NCBI GenBank assembly: GCA_014529385.2
Contig: CM043950.1
Location: 79,604,343-79,668,342 of the forward strand
Length of the DNA: 64,000 nt
Origin: Adiantum capillus-veneris
Taxonomy: Eukaryota; Streptophyta; Polypodiopsida; Polypodiales; Pteridaceae
Reading direction: 5' to 3'
In this document: piece after piece, positions 32,286 to 44,222 of the stretch
Layout: each line of letters begins with the position of its first letter
Position numbering within the stretch: the first letter of the stretch is position 1
Program-made: the position numbers and the translations under genes
Notes under the pieces: model-generated
Seen by the model: only the letters and a program-made list of their open reading frames with translations
What the model was told of the DNA's origin: nothing
Databases searched by the model: none

Positions 32286-33799
32286 TGATGCATGGTTTTT
32301 AGGACCCCTTCTGAAGATGCAATAAAGGCACAGTCAGTTGTTGGGGGGATGAGGATACTCTAGTCCAAGGGATCTCGAAAGAGAAGAAAAATCTACTTCA
32401 CAAGCACCAAAGAGTAAAAAGTGCCATGGACAAAAGATACGTGGGAACGAGCTCTTATGCATGCCTACAACCTATATCTTACAGAATAGCCCATTCTAGG
32501 TGTGAATTTCTAGTGAAATTTACACGAGGATGCTTGTGTGGACTCACAGCACAGCATACTCCGTTTTCACTTTTTTACTTACAGTAGATATTTTTTACCA
32601 CAGTAAATATTTTTTACCTACAGTAAATATTTTTCACCTACATGGTAAATACAAATCACTTTTTACCTACAGTAACTTTTTTTTACCCATGGTAAATATT
32701 TTTTACTGCACCATAAGTATTTGGTAGGTAACAGTTCACTGTTACTAGAAGCAGTGATTGGGCATCAACAATGCAGTTACAGGAGAGAAAAAGGGAAAAT
32801 CTTATGGTAAAGGTGAGTCAACAGGGATAAATACTTTTGAGTTGAAAAGAGACATGCTGATTTTTTCAAAGAACACATGTCAAAAGAAGCCATGGTTGAG
32901 GATTTTTTGAGTATTTGATATTCACGAGGACCCAGCAGGTCCCCCCCTGACATGTGCAGAACCTCCAGTTTCAACAGCCACCTTACCTGCTCTTAAATGT
33001 TGGTCAAGGCCTTATCCCCATGCGTCACAATCAGAAAAATCAGCATTTACCCTCCCCTCTCACATCACTCTAGAGAATATCTTGATGGTGACATATCAGG
33101 TGAACTCAATCTGTTGACCACCCTAAGAAAAAAGTAACCCCAATCAGTGGATTTAGGCATGTTTATCCCTAATCCTAAACCCTCTCAGAAACCTATATAA
33201 GGAGGCCTTCTCTCACTCAAAAAAAACACTTCACCCACTTCACCAAGCAACGAAGTTATGACGACATTGCTCACAACGAGGAGCTATGGATGGAGCTCTA
33301 CTCTCTCTCCCTGTCTCTCTCTCCCTCTAGTATGCTACATTACTAGCCCTAAAACCTAAATAAGGAGTCTTCACTCATGCTCCATGGCCACCATCCTCGC
33401 CATCATTCTCAAAGGTATTGATGTGTTGCTAGTAAGATCATACCTACTTGCTGGGTTGATTGTTTTTGACAAGGGATTATGCCATCCTTGGCTTGCTTCT
33501 CTATATCCTTGTTATGTATGATCAGATGCCGTTGTATTGTTAAGCTGATGTCTTGTGTATATATATGCTACATAAGGTCCCTAAGCTTGGTTTCTATGTG
33601 TTTTGCCATATGTTTTGATGCCATCATAATGCCAGAAGTCTCACTTGCCTATGTGCACTATGTGTGAGGTCCCTAAACCTCTTAATTTAGGGTGGTGCCC
33701 CCTTTGTTTTGTTCTTTGCTTGTTTTCATGAGGCGTGGTTTGTGGAGTGTGCACGAGTATAGAGGCCACCCGATTGCACTGCTCTTTTTCCTGCTATCA
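32286..33799 (+). repeat. 3' LTR of family B
   Basis: 1514 bp, TG...CA, followed by CCCTC (33800-33804). TATATAAGG at 33194-33202. It differs from the 5' LTR by scattered substitutions. Confidence 0.95.
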
Positions 33800-33804
33800 C
33801 CCTC

Positions 33805-34968
33805 CTACAAAAAGATCCAAAAACATCCTTTATGAGTCCAGTGTATTTTGCTAGCCGCCTCATGGAAAACACAGAGAAGGCCTACACCCTGATGGAACAG
33901 CTAGTGTTAGCTCTCATGTTTGCGGTAACCAAATTTCAGCGATACTTGTTGCCAAAGAGGTTTGTAATTATCACTGTGGAGGATATGTTTCCCTATGCAC
34001 TACAACATATGGAAATCTGTGACAAAATAGCAAAGTTGGTGGTCCGACTTCAAGAGTTTGATTATACAATACAGGTTGAAAGAACAACTCAAGCATGCTT
34101 AGCCGACATTTTAACAAACAAGTGCTATGAAAACGTTTTCCATTTGAAGAGAAAGGAACTTCCACCACCTCCAGCTCTAGAGGCTCTGGTCAATGCTTAT
34201 AGCCTCTACTTTGATGGAGCATACAAGAGAACCAAGTATAAGGCAGCTGCAGGCACCGTGGTCTTATCTCCATTGGTAGAGAGGATCCATGGTGAAGGGA
34301 TCACTCTAGAAGATGTCCACTCCAACAATGAAGCAGAATACCAAGCTCTAATTCATGGCCTTTGTTGGTGCCTAGATAATTCAATTGAGAGGTTAAATGC
34401 TTTTGGTGACTCCATGCTTTTGGTAAGGCAAATGCAAGGTACATGGGCTTGCAAAAATGCCAGTCTCTCTACTAAAATGAGAGAAGCCAAAGCTCTTATG
34501 AGGAGATTTAGGGAGGCACAAGTACATCATGTGCCAAGAGACCAGAACAAGGATGCATACCACCTAGCATCATCGAAGTTAAATGAGTCAATAGTGGGAG
34601 CAGTGGCCATCAAACTTCCACTTCAGCAAGGCAAGGAGGACTTAGTAGATAATATGCACATTTTGGAGCAAGGAGAGGCTCCTAAACACTTGAATGCAGG
34701 GGAAAGGCGATGGTTAGCTAGGAAGGCTACCAGGTATCGCATAGTATATGATAACTTGTATTGTCTTGGTAACTATGGTGTGCTTAGGAGAGTTCCTTCG
34801 AAGAGTGAAATTGAAGAGATTTTAAAAGCTTGTCACGATGATATGTGCGGAGGACACTTTGCACACGACATCACTAGTAAAAAGTTTCTACAAGCTGGGT
34901 TTACTTGGCCAAGTCTTCATCGTGATGTCAAATACTGGTGTCAACATGTGATGAATGTCCAAAAGTAG
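33805..34968 (+). pseudogene. Family A RNase H, archaeal RNase H and integrase start (continued)
   Basis: Resumes the family A reading after family B, 378 codons from the MSPVYFASR block. The added RNase H reads YFDGAYKRT, NNEAEYQALIHG and FGDSMLLVRQM; its last site has NKDAYHLA like copy 1 (Asp to Tyr). The integrase zinc segment begins CHDDMCGGHFAHD and is broken by the same one-base lesion as copy 1, so the expected CxxC reads QHVMNVQK and stops. Confidence 0.9.
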
Positions 34969-35916
34969 GACCACGACGGCTCATAGCTGAACCTCAAAAC
35001 CCAATAAAGGTATATGGGCCCTTTGAGAAGTGGGGAATTGATGCCATAGGGCCTCTACCACGCACTCAGTCAAGTAAAGAGTACATCATTATGGGAGTAG
35101 ACTAGATGGGCTGATGCAAACCAATAGAATTACTGCTAAGGATGTGAGTCAGTTCATCTTTGACCACATCTGTTGCCGGTTTATCACCCCTCTTGAAATA
35201 CTATCTGATAGAGGACCAGGGTTTAGAGCAGACTTGGTAGGAGAACTCATGCAGAAGCTAAATATTCAGCATCAACACTCTACTCTTACTACCCTTAGTG
35301 CAATGGCTTGGTAGAAAAGGTAAATGGAATCATTTGCAAAATTCTCACCAAACAGGTACATGCCAGGCGCCAAGATTGGGACAAACACCTGAATGGAGCT
35401 CTATGGGCCTATAGAACCTCCTTCAAAACCACATTAGGGTACACACCCTTTCATTTGGTTTATGTAAAGGAGGCGCTTTTGCCCATTGAAGTGAAGTTAA
35501 CAAGTCTTCGAATATTGGGTAGCCAGGTAGGCTCTCAACAGGTACATCAAAGGATCATTGATCTAGAGAGGCTGCAATTGGATCGTGAAGAAGCCATCAA
35601 CCACTATTCTCAAGAAGCAGAGAAGCACAGAGAAAATTTCAACAAAAAGCTAGCATCCCATCAAAAAGGGATCTCTGGTGCTGCGATATGACAATCGCTT
35701 CGACACTCGTAAGGATGGAAAGTTTCTTTTTCAGTGGGAAGGCCCGTTCTTGGTCACCAAAAAGTTCAAAAATGGCTCTTATAGACTTCAAGACATTGAT
35801 GGTAAATTGCACAAGACCAGGACAAATGGATGGAGTCTACAGCCTTATCGCATCAGGATAAGGTCAGCCCAAGATCAAAGAAAGTAGGCTAGAGGCATAA
35901 ATACCCCTAGCCAGGT
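34969..35916 (+). pseudogene. Family A integrase core and C-terminus, broken
   Basis: KWGIDAIGPLP near 35030, then the same small deletion as copy 1 (GGGAGTAGACTAGATGGGC). EILSDRGPGFRADL is near 35195 (intact here, a stop in copy 1) and the Glu block GLVEKVNG near 35305-35330. A one-base change near 35285 and a 10 bp-scale loss near 35650 break the frame again. The C-terminal LRYDNRFDTRKDGKF block is at 35678-35887. Confidence 0.88.
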
Positions 35917-35928
35917 TCGGGGGGGCTA
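35917..35928 (+). promoter_or_regulatory. Polypurine tract of family A element
   Basis: TCGGGGGGGCTA before the LTR start TGATCCGAG. Same position and form as 2681-2693. Confidence 0.7.
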
Positions 35929-37232
35929 TGATCCGAGCCTATCACAAATTTATTTTTACTATATTTTGTTGGTTTTCCTTGATTCTAAAGGTTTACAATA
36001 AAAGAAAGAGTGAGAACAACCTCTTGGAAAAATTCAAAAAATGATTTGATGAGAATTTTTTCCTTGACTAGTTCACCGGAGGTGAAAGGTACAGAGAGAA
36101 CCTAGTGGTAAAGGAAAGGGAAAATATGTAAATGTGAAAAGAAAAGATATGATGTGGTTGTGGAGCCATGAACCCCCGAATCAAGGGTCATGAGTGGCTC
36201 ATATCATCATGGCTTTGGAGCCATATGATGATTCAAACAGATGGGACCCAGGTGGAAGACTTGGTAAAGGAAGGAAACAGACACATGATTTTGCTGGATT
36301 TTTAAAAAATATTTCCACTCCGATCCAAGGAATGTTGTCTTCATCAAAGTTGTAGCTGATGAGCTGGAAATTTTGACCATATTTTTCTTATAATTTTTGC
36401 ATCTAAGGTCTAGGAGATATGGCCAAAATGGCAGACGCCCTTTTTTTCAACTAAGGTAGGGACCCCCCCCTATACCTTTACACACACACCTTTCCTTTTC
36501 CACATTAAGTCCTTCTCTAAAAATCAGCCATTAGTCTTCTCACCCTCCCCTCCTTCCTCCTCTCTCTCAAGCTCAAAAAACCATCACAAATTCCTCTTCT
36601 AATCACCTCTCAAATCATGCTTAATCTTGTTGTAACTCATAAGTTCTCATTCAACCCCTTTATATTATTAGTAGATATGCATTGATTTTATGTAGATTCT
36701 TTACATTTTAAAATAAGGAAGCTCTTGGACTCAAGCTATGGAGAAAGGAGTGAAGACAACACAAGTGATGATGGAGCCAATTAGTTTCAAATTGGTCAAC
36801 AAATCACTTGGAAGGAGCTTCTTCATTGGTTGAATGTCCCTAATCAAGCTTCATTTGTACAAATTGCAATTGGATCTTAACCTCACTCCTAATCACTCTC
36901 TTTCTTATATAAAGAGGCCCCCCCCTTTGTAATTTCAAGTCTCCCTCAGCCCCATTGAGTCTTTGTATCACTCATCATGAGCCCATAAAGCTCATTCATT
37001 CACTCTATTCTTGCACATTATAGAGTGCAAATTGTGTAATGCTAGTAACCTCCCCTCCTCTTACTTATGTTAATTAAGAGAGATCTTTTATGTGTGTGTG
37101 TGAGTGCTTGATGTGATTTTGGCTAATTCTTGAGTTGTTGTTTAGTAATCTACATGCTATTTGTGTTGGGAGTGCTTGAAGGTATCCATTCCTTGTACAC
37201 ACACTAAGGTTAATGGTTCATTCATAGTGATA

Positions 37233-37316
<84 letters not shown>

Positions 37317-37431
37317 TGTAGCGGTCCTAGTCCACGCTTCCAAGACTAGGTGGTGCCCTCATCTCATTTCCCTTCTGGCGCAATGGAGTTTGTTTCGGTG
37401 TAGAGGCCGCCATTCCAAATTTTCTTCATCA
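35929..37431 (+). repeat. 3' LTR of family A
   Basis: Starts TGATCCGAG and ends ...TTCATCA. TATATAAA at 36906-36913; (CT)n at 37233-37313. It is joined directly to the copia leader at 37432, with no identifiable target duplication. Confidence 0.92.
37233..37313. repeat. CT microsatellite in 3' LTR A
   Basis: About 80 bp of (CT)n, longer than the partner tract at 7393-7452. Confidence 0.95.
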
Positions 37432-37612
37432 TTGTTTTTGGTCTGTTTTTGAGTACACCAGAGCCATTTTACAAAGGAGACTCTGCCGAAATTTATGCAG
37501 AATCTGAAGCTTTCTTGGTTCATTTGACAGGTTGATATTGGTCAGAGGTCAGTTTAGAGGGGAAACTCTGCTGAATTTTTCCCAGGAAAGTAAACTACTG
37601 TGAAGCATAGCT

Positions 37613-38608
37613 ATGGCTGGATCATAGGACACTGCTCTTTACAATATCAAGAAGCTGAATGGAACCTATTTCCCATTGTGGAAGAAGCAGATTTGGCACG
37701 TGTTGGTACAAAAGAAGCAGATAAAACCTATAAAGCTCAAGGGGATAAAACCAGAAGATATGGATGAATATGAATGGAGCAAAATGGATGAATTGGCACT
37801 TTCTACCATTATGCTGACTTTAGCAGAAAGCGTTTACTTCAATTTAGCAGACGAGATGTCGGCTTATGAAGCATGGACAAAGCTGAGTGATCTTTATGAG
37901 AAGTAGAGTGCAGCTTCACAGGTATACTAGCTTAAGAAGCTTGTTGACTTGAAGATGAAAGAAGGGACACCTATGTCCAATCATCTGAATGAATTCAACA
38001 CCATCTACAATGAGTTGTCAGCTCAAGGTGTCAAGTTTGATGAACCTGTTAGAGCTATGTTCCTGTTGGTCACATTGCCGGAAAGTTGGGACACTTTTCG
38101 CACAGCTTTGAGTAATTCTGCACCTCCAGATGGTTTGACCATAGCAGGTGTAGAAGGCAGTCTGCTTACTGAAGAAACCAATAGAAAGACAATGGACAAA
38201 GGCAAAGGAACAGCCTTAGTTGTCAGGGGAAGGACCAAAGAAAATTACAAAGGTGAAAAGAGGGATCAATCTCGTAGCAAGTCCCGCAATGCTAAAGGCA
38301 AGAGTGACATGGAATGCTACCGTTGTGGCAAGAAGGGTCACATGAAAAGAGACTGCAGAGAATGGAAAGCAGAAAAAGTTAAAGAGAAAGCAGAAGACCA
38401 TGGTGAGAAGAACAAGTCCTCAGTGAACATTCAAGAAATAAATGTGACAAAAACTATTGCAGAGGATGACAGTCTAGTGTCAGGAGATATCTACTTCTTG
38501 AAAAATACAATGGACTCAGCTCTTCTTACAACATCTGATGGAAATGCACTGAGTGACTGGATTATAGACTCAGGGGCATCACTTCATGTGTCTCCAAACA
38601 AGGAGTGA
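37613..38608 (+). pseudogene. Copia Gag and protease
   Basis: Starts ATGGCTGGATCA and meets a stop at codon 5; it continues with LNGTYFPLWKKQIWHVL and the Gag domain, broken by stops near 37903 and 37928. A CCHC knuckle CYRCGKKGHMKRDC lies near 38318-38355. The protease site DWIIDSGASLHVS is near 38555-38595, followed by a stop at 38606. A copia Gag is usually about 300 residues; this one is the right size apart from its stops. Confidence 0.88.
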
Positions 38609-40135
38609 TTTACCTCTTATGTGACCACTAAAGATCATGTTCGGCTAGGTAATGGGCAGACATGTGAGATCTTAGGTGTTGGAGATGTTCAATTGAAGTT
38701 TCAGAATGGTTCTTCTTTCACGTTGAAGAATGTGAGACATGTTTCCGCAATTACAAAGAGCTTGATCAGCACAGGTTTCCTTGATGATGTTGGCTACGTC
38801 ACCACTTTTGGACAGAACATGTGGAAGATATCCAAGGGTTCTATGACAGTAGCACATGGAGTAAAGTCTAGAGGACTTTACATGATTTATGTATCAAATG
38901 TCTCTAAAAATGTAATCAATGTAACCGAGCAGTTGAACGTTTCTTTGTGGCATAGCTGGTTAGGAAATATGTCCAAGAAGGGAATGGAAATATTGTCTCA
39001 TTCTGGTTATTTGCCTGGATTTTCATTTAATGATTTTGAATTCTGTGAACATTGTCTGTATGGTAAGCAAACACAACAGCCACATAAGCATAGAAGCAGT
39101 AGAAGAGATACACAGTTGGCACTTGTTCATAGTGATTTGTGTGGACCTATGCCTAACCTATCTCTAGGGGGAGCTTCTTACTTTATGACATTTATAGATG
39201 ATTACTCGAGGAAAGTATGGGTTTACTTTCTCAAGCACAAGGATGATGCGTTTACTATTTTCAAAATGTTTGTGACACTTGTGGAGAATCAGAGTGGCGA
39301 GAAGCTTAAATTCTTGCGCGATGACAATGGTGGAGAGTATGTTTCAAAGGCCTTTCAGGACTTTTGTGAGTCAAAAGGTATAAAACGTGAACTTACTTGT
39401 CCTTACAATCCTCCTCAAAATGGTGTTGCAGAGAGGATGAATAGGACCATACAAGAGAAGGTCAGAAGTATGTTGTCTAATGCAAAACTGCCAAATGGGT
39501 TTTGGGCTGAAGCTGTATCAACAGCAGTTCATCTTATAAATAGATCTCCTAGCAAGGTTTTGCAGAAGGATTCAGTGGCAGAGATGGTATGGTCAGGCAA
39601 AATGCCCTCATACAAGCATCTTAGAGTCTTTGGCTATGAGGCATATACTCATGTTCGAAAGGAATTTAGGAACAAACTTGAGCCAAAGAGTAGAAAGTGC
39701 ATCTGTCTAGTCTATGGTAATTCTGGTGAGATGGGGTACAGACTTTGGGATCCCGAATCCATAAAAGTTATCTGCAGCAATGATCTTCACTTTAATGAAT
39801 CCAAACATCATTCTAAACCAGAGAGGGTTGAGGAGATTAGAAGAGTTGTCTTCCAAGAAGATGGACCTGCACGTGCAAGACAAAATGTCAGGGCTGAAGA
39901 GGAGCAAGGACAGGATAGAGTGGAACCACAGGTTGTGGCTGAGCTTGAGCCACCTATTGTGCGTAGATCTGGACATATCATGCGACCTCTTGATAGGTTT
40001 GTTCCATCTATGAACTATGTCATGTTGAGTGATTGCAATGAGCCTTCATGTTACAAGGAAGTAGTGCAAATGAAGGACTCCAAGAATTGGCAATTGGCCA
40101 TGCAGTCAGAGATGACAACTCTGCATAAAAACTAG
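38609..40135 (+). pseudogene. Copia integrase
   Basis: 504 open codons: end of protease (LGNGQTCEILGVGDVQL), then the zinc segment with LWHSWLGNMSKKG (the second His of the usual LGH is Asn) and CEHCLYGKQ. The core has HSDLCGPM (Asp), DNGGEYVSKAFQDFC (Asp) and PQNGVAERMNRT (Glu), so the three acidic residues are kept. The long open frame makes this the best-preserved part of the element. It ends at a stop before [20 protein letters not shown]. Confidence 0.9.
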
Positions 40136-40860
40136 ACATGGAAGCTAGTTAAATTACCACAAGGCAAAAAGGATCTACCTTGTAAATGGGTTTACAAGTA
40201 TAAGATCACCGCTCATGATAGTCAACCAAGGTACAAAGCAAGGCTTGTTGCCAAGGGCTTTTAGCAAGAACAAGGCATTGACTTTGATGAAGTCTTCTCT
40301 CCGGTGGTCAAGATGACTACATTGAGATGCTTTCTTGCATTGGTTGCCATATTAGATTTGGTGTTGCATCAAATGGATGTCAAGACAACGTTCTTGCATG
40401 GTGATTTAGATGTGGAAATTTACATGCAGCAGCCAGAAGGGTTTGTTGAGAAATTCAAGGAAGATTTGGTATGCTAGTTGTTAAAAAGTCTTTATGGCTT
40501 AAAACAATCACCGAGGGCATGGTACCATAAGTTCCACAAGTTTATGCTTTCTCAAGGCTACAAACGTAGTGAGTTCGATCAATATCTATATGCAAAGAAG
40601 GCTAAGGATGGTAGTTGGATGATCCTTATTTTGTATGTGAATGACATGTTGATTGCTGGCAAGCACTTGGAAGAAATTTCAGCTTTGAAGTCAAAGATGG
40701 AAAAATCGTTTGGCATGAAAGACATGGGTGATGCAAGTCATATACTTGATATGCGCATTAAGAGGGACAGATCAAAGAAGTTGATTTGGTTATCTCAAAC
40801 AGAGTATATTGACAAGGTTTTGCAATGTTCAATATGGAGAAGGGAAAGGCATTGAGTGCT
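40136..40860 (+). pseudogene. Copia reverse transcriptase
   Basis: Motifs KARLVAKGF then a stop, [57 protein letters not shown] and the catalytic box LYVNDMLIAG, where YVDD is usual, so a catalytic Asp is Asn. Stops are at 40262-40264 and near 40476, and a frameshift is near 40830. Inactive. Confidence 0.88.
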
Positions 40861-41550
40861 CCATTGCCACCATATGTGAAACTTAGCAAATAAGATTGTC
40901 TGGTGTCTGAGGAAGAACAGGCTGAAATGGATAAGATTCCATATGCGTCCGTAGTGGGTAGTTTGATGTATGCAATGATTGCTACTCGCCCAGACATTGC
41001 ATTTGCAGTGGGAGTAGTAAGTCGATACATGTCAAACCAAGGCAAGAAACATTGGGAGGCAGTGAAAGGAATATTGAGATACCTGAAAGCTACAAAGAGT
41101 ATGCGCATATGCTATGGGAGTCAAGAGCTAAGTGTAAAGGGTTTTACAGACTCAGATTATGCAGGTGACTTAGACAACCGAAGGTCTACGTCAGGGTATG
41201 TCTTTACATTGACTGGTGGAGTAGTATCATGGCGTTCTAGATTACAAGATTGTGTTACTCAGTTTACTACAAAGGCTCAATATGTTGCAGCATCAGAGGC
41301 ATGAAAAGAATCAATTTGGCTTAATCGACTAGTAGCAGATTTGGGAATCAAAGAAGAGATGCCTGTGTTATATTGTGATAGTCAAAGTGCTATACAATTG
41401 TCTCGCAATCCAGTTTATCACTCAAAGACAAAGCATGTAGATGTGAAGTATCATTTAATCATGGAAATGCTCGAGGATAAGCAACTTCAGCTTGTCAAAG
41501 TTTACACCACAGAAAATTCTGTTGATCTACTTACAAAAGGAATTCCCTGA
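40861..41550 (+). pseudogene. Copia RNase H
   Basis: YASVVGSLMYAMIATRPDI, then GFTDSDYAGDLDNRRSTSGY (first Asp), TTKAQYVAASEA (the usual TEAEY Glu is lost), a stop near 41304, and LYCDSQSAIQLSRNPVYHSK and HVDVKYHLI. Ends VDLLTKGIP at a TGA. Typical copia C-terminus. Confidence 0.88.
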
Positions 41551-41681
41551 GAGAGCTTTGCGCATTTTCGCAAGCAGTTAGGTGTAGGGTAGTACATCCC
41601 TTCCCTACATCTCTTGTATATTAGATTGTATAGTAGCTTCTCTCAAACTTAAAGTACCACATTGGAATTTAAGTGGGAGGT

Positions 41682-41870
41682 TGTTGGGGTATAAAGCCCA
41701 ATGTGGTCGCCGAGGTAAGTGGGCGGGCCGCCGCGTATGTACACATATTCTTTTGTAAAAACCTAATAAGAACTCACTTTGCTCTACACATTACAGTAGA
41801 GCGAGTTCACCATATCGTCGTGCTCTTCTTCTCGCACACTCTCGCGTCATACTTCCGCTCATACTCCTTC
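41682..41870 (+). repeat. Partial 3' LTR of the copia element
   Basis: Purine run AAGTGGGAGGT then TGTTGGGGTATAAAGCCC. About 190 bp are left before chromovirus reverse transcriptase coding sequence starts near 41871. The LTR end is missing. Confidence 0.75.
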
Positions 41871-42480
41871 ACATGGATCAATCCAAAGTGGATACCATCC
41901 GGAAAAATGGCCACCTCCAAAAAATCTGAAAGAATTACATATCTTTTTAGGCTTTGCATGTTTTTATCGAAGGTTCGTTAAAAACTATGCTCACATTGCT
42001 GTACCTATGATGTACCAACTAAAAGGCAAAGGTAAAGCTTTTCAGTGGGGTTCCGCTCAACAGCACAGTTTCGAAACACTCAAAGACACATTAGCTATAG
42101 CTCCTATATTGGCTATTGTAGATACTTTGAAACCATTCATTTTGGAAACGGATGCCAGTGATTGTGCTATTGGAGCAGTCCTAGTACAAGACGGACGGCT
42201 AATTGCATTTGAAAGTAAGAAGCTGGACACAGCTCAGCAAAATTATTCTGCTTACGAACGTGAACTCTATGCAATAGTGTCTGCCTTAAAGACGTGGTGG
42301 CAGTATCTATATGGTGATTAGTTTGAGATTGTGTTTGACCATGAAAGCATCAAATGGTTTACACAGCAAACATATTTAAAGGGTTGAAAAGCCAGGTGGG
42401 CTGAGATCCTTCAACAATATGACGCCAATTTAAGGTATCGCAAAGGCTGATACAATGTAGTGGCAAACACTCTAAGTAGA
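41871..42480 (+). pseudogene. Chromovirus reverse transcriptase end and RNase H
   Basis: Starts mid-gene: WPPPKNLKELHIFLGFA, FYRRFVKNYAHIA, then RNase H LETDASDCAIGAVLVQDG (catalytic TDAS kept, unlike families A and B) and YSAYERELYAIVSALKTWW. A stop at 42319 precedes FEIVFDHESIKWF. It is a different gypsy lineage from A and B and has only one RNase H. Confidence 0.88.
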
Positions 42481-43620
42481 ATGCCAGAGATCAATTTGCT
42501 CTTGTTCACTGAACTTCGTAGTGAATTTTTGGATTCTCTCAAGGGAAAATACGAGCAAGATGAAACATATTACAAAGTGAGGAGCCATGTTCAAAAGAGG
42601 GATCCTTCTCACTCCAATGCATCATGTAGTGTACAGTTAACCTCCACACCTAGTTCTCCTTTATCAAGTGATGAACTACAGTGATGAAAGCATTTTACAA
42701 TTGACAATGGGTACCTACTCCACAAGGGGAGAGTTTGTGTACCAATGGACATAGACATTCAGCGCCAAATTCTTTATGAATGTCATGATAGTCAAAGTGC
42801 AGAGCACCCGAGGATCAGAAAAACTTATTCTCTTGTACGAAGGCAGTTTTACTAGCCAGCTCTACATTGCTTTGTTCAAGATTTTGTCTTGCATTGTGAA
42901 AAATGTCAAGTTAACAAAGCAAAGTGTCTGAAAGCAGGAGGACTCTTACATCCTTTGGAAATTCCCAATTGAAAATGGGAAAGTATCTCCATGGATTTCA
43001 TTGTAGGTTTACCAACCACTATACGAGGTCATGACTCAGTGTGGGTGGTTGTAGACAGGTTGACTAAACAATGTAAGCTTCTTCCGACCAAATCAACGGT
43101 TTAAGACACCAGAATTAGCAAAGTTATTTGTGGAAAATCTATACAAGTTGTATGGGTTGAAAAGTAGCATTGTTAGTGACCGTGATCCCAAGTTTAACAG
43201 CCACTTTTGGAGAGCTGTATTTAAACGATTGGGTACACAACTCAACCTCAATACAGCAGATCATCCAGAAATAGATGGCCAAACGGAACAGGTTAACCAG
43301 GTGCTAGAGGATATGCTAAGAGCATACGTTAGCAAAAAATAGACAGACTTGGAAGAATACTTACATATTCTCGAGTTTGCCTACAACAATTCTAAGCATG
43401 TCACAATAGGTTTTAGTCCTTTCATGCTCATGTACGGGTTTCAACCTAGGTCACTAGTTACGGTGGGCTTGGAAACCAAAAAACTCCAGCACGTTAAGGA
43501 TTTTCTCCAAGACCACATGGATATGGTGAAACTTGCTCATCAGAATGTCCAGCAAGCATAGGATCAGTATAAGAAATACGCTGATGAGAAACTTCGGCAA
43601 GTTACCTTGGATTTTTACGT
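42481..43620 (+). pseudogene. Chromovirus integrase
   Basis: The zinc region (ECHDSQSAEHPRIRKT, HCEKCQVNKAK), [11 protein letters not shown] (Asp; from WESISMDF), SSIVSDRDPKFNSHFW (Asp) and HPEIDGQTEQVNQVLE (Glu) can all be followed across three frames, with stops near 42682, 42854, 42972, 43101 and 43340. Ends KYADEKLRQV. Confidence 0.87.
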
Positions 43621-44049
43621 GTGCCAGAACATTTAGAAAGTCTAAAAACTGGACCGACACCTAAATTATCTCCCCGATATTATGGGCCTTTCAAAATACT
43701 CAAGCGAGTTGGTGATCGTGCCTACAAACTAATACTACCATTACATTCTCGCATTCATCCGGTCTTTCATGTAAGCCGTCTACAAAAGCGGTTACATGGG
43801 GGCGACAACGTCATTGATCAACAAGTTTTGGTCAATTACATTGAACCTCCTACTTTGCCGCATGAACCTGAACGTGTTCTAGATTATCATGAGTTGCGTA
43901 CACGACATCACATACAACAACACTTAGCCTTAATCAAGTGGAAAGATCGACCTGAAGAAGGTGCCTCTTGGGAAAACATTAGTGTTCTTAAGAAGAAGTT
44001 TCCCACTTTTGTTTTCGAGGACAAAAACTCTTCTTTAAGGGGGGAGTAA
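43621..44049 (+). CDS. Chromovirus integrase tail with chromodomain
   Basis: 142 open codons; the leading MPEHLESLK is read after a frame change. SPRYYGPFKILKRVGDRAYK and HPVFHVSRLQKRL are the GPY/F region. Residues about 100-140 (QQHLALIKWKDRPEEGASWE, KKKFPTF) form a chromodomain of the plant chromovirus type, which can tether integration to marked chromatin (established for the group). Ends with a stop just before the LTR. Confidence 0.88.
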   Translation: MPEHLESLKTGPTPKLSPRYYGPFKILKRVGDRAYKLILPLHSRIHPVFHVSRLQKRLHGGDNVIDQQVLVNYIEPPTLPHEPERVLDYHELRTRHHIQQHLALIKWKDRPEEGASWENISVLKKKFPTFVFEDKNSSLRGE

Positions 44050-44222
44050 TGTCAGGACAAGGGTCATGTACCCTAAGAACTAGGATAGTCATGGACTACG
44101 GACAAGGGTTGGGCTAGGTAGTGTGGACAGGGGATCCGTCTAGGGTAAGGGGCTAGGAGCCCGCCTATATAAAGGGAGGTTGGGAGGAGGATCTGAGGTC
44201 TAGTTTCCCTAGTTCTTACATG
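44050..44222 (+). repeat. Partial 3' LTR of the chromovirus
   Basis: AAGGGGGGAGTAA (purine tract) then TGTCAGGACAAGGG; TATATAAA at 44166-44173. After about 44222 the sequence passes into CCACTTGTCC-type repeats, so the LTR is probably cut short. Confidence 0.7.

Larger units (their letters stand above)
23842..33799 (+). mobile_element. Complete family B Tat-like Ty3/gypsy element
   Basis: LTRs 23842-25356 and 32286-33799 (TGATGCATGG...TATCA) flank about 6.9 kb of internal sequence. The 5 bp target duplication CCCTC is at 23837-23841 and 33800-33804. Removing the element restores the family A RNase H reading seen in copy 1 near 555. Coding order: X, Y, Gag, protease, reverse transcriptase, RNase H, archaeal RNase H, integrase. 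It is broken by a few stops and frameshifts. The LTRs differ by a few per cent by eye, so the insertion is fairly recent but not new. Confidence 0.95.
6091..37431 (+). mobile_element. Family A Tat-like Ty3/gypsy element, split by nested insertions
   Basis: Two LTRs of about 1.48-1.50 kb face the same way and enclose, in order, a primer-binding site, a pre-gag module, the start of gag, protease, reverse transcriptase, RNase H, archaeal RNase H, integrase and a polypurine tract. The internal part is interrupted by a hairpin element (8787-12263), a CACTA transposon (12264-22294) and a complete family B element (23842-33799). About 1.3 kb of gag/protease, judged against family B 26957-28272, is missing at the first interruption. 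The outer flanks (CAAAA before, TTGTT after) do not form a target-site duplication, so at least one end has been rearranged. Confidence 0.85.
37432..41870 (+). mobile_element. Decayed Ty1/copia element without 5' LTR
   Basis: Copia order: leader, Gag, protease, integrase, reverse transcriptase, RNase H, then a partial 3' LTR. No 5' LTR is present: the leader starts right at the LTR A end. GTACACCAGAGCC near 37452 is a possible worn primer-binding site resembling the TGGTATCAGAGCC form, but this is weak. There are stops in every domain. Confidence 0.88.

Noticed and set aside
6085-37436. Target-site duplication of the whole family A element
   Set aside because: Flanking five bases (CCAAA or CAAAA against TTGTT) do not match, so none is claimed.
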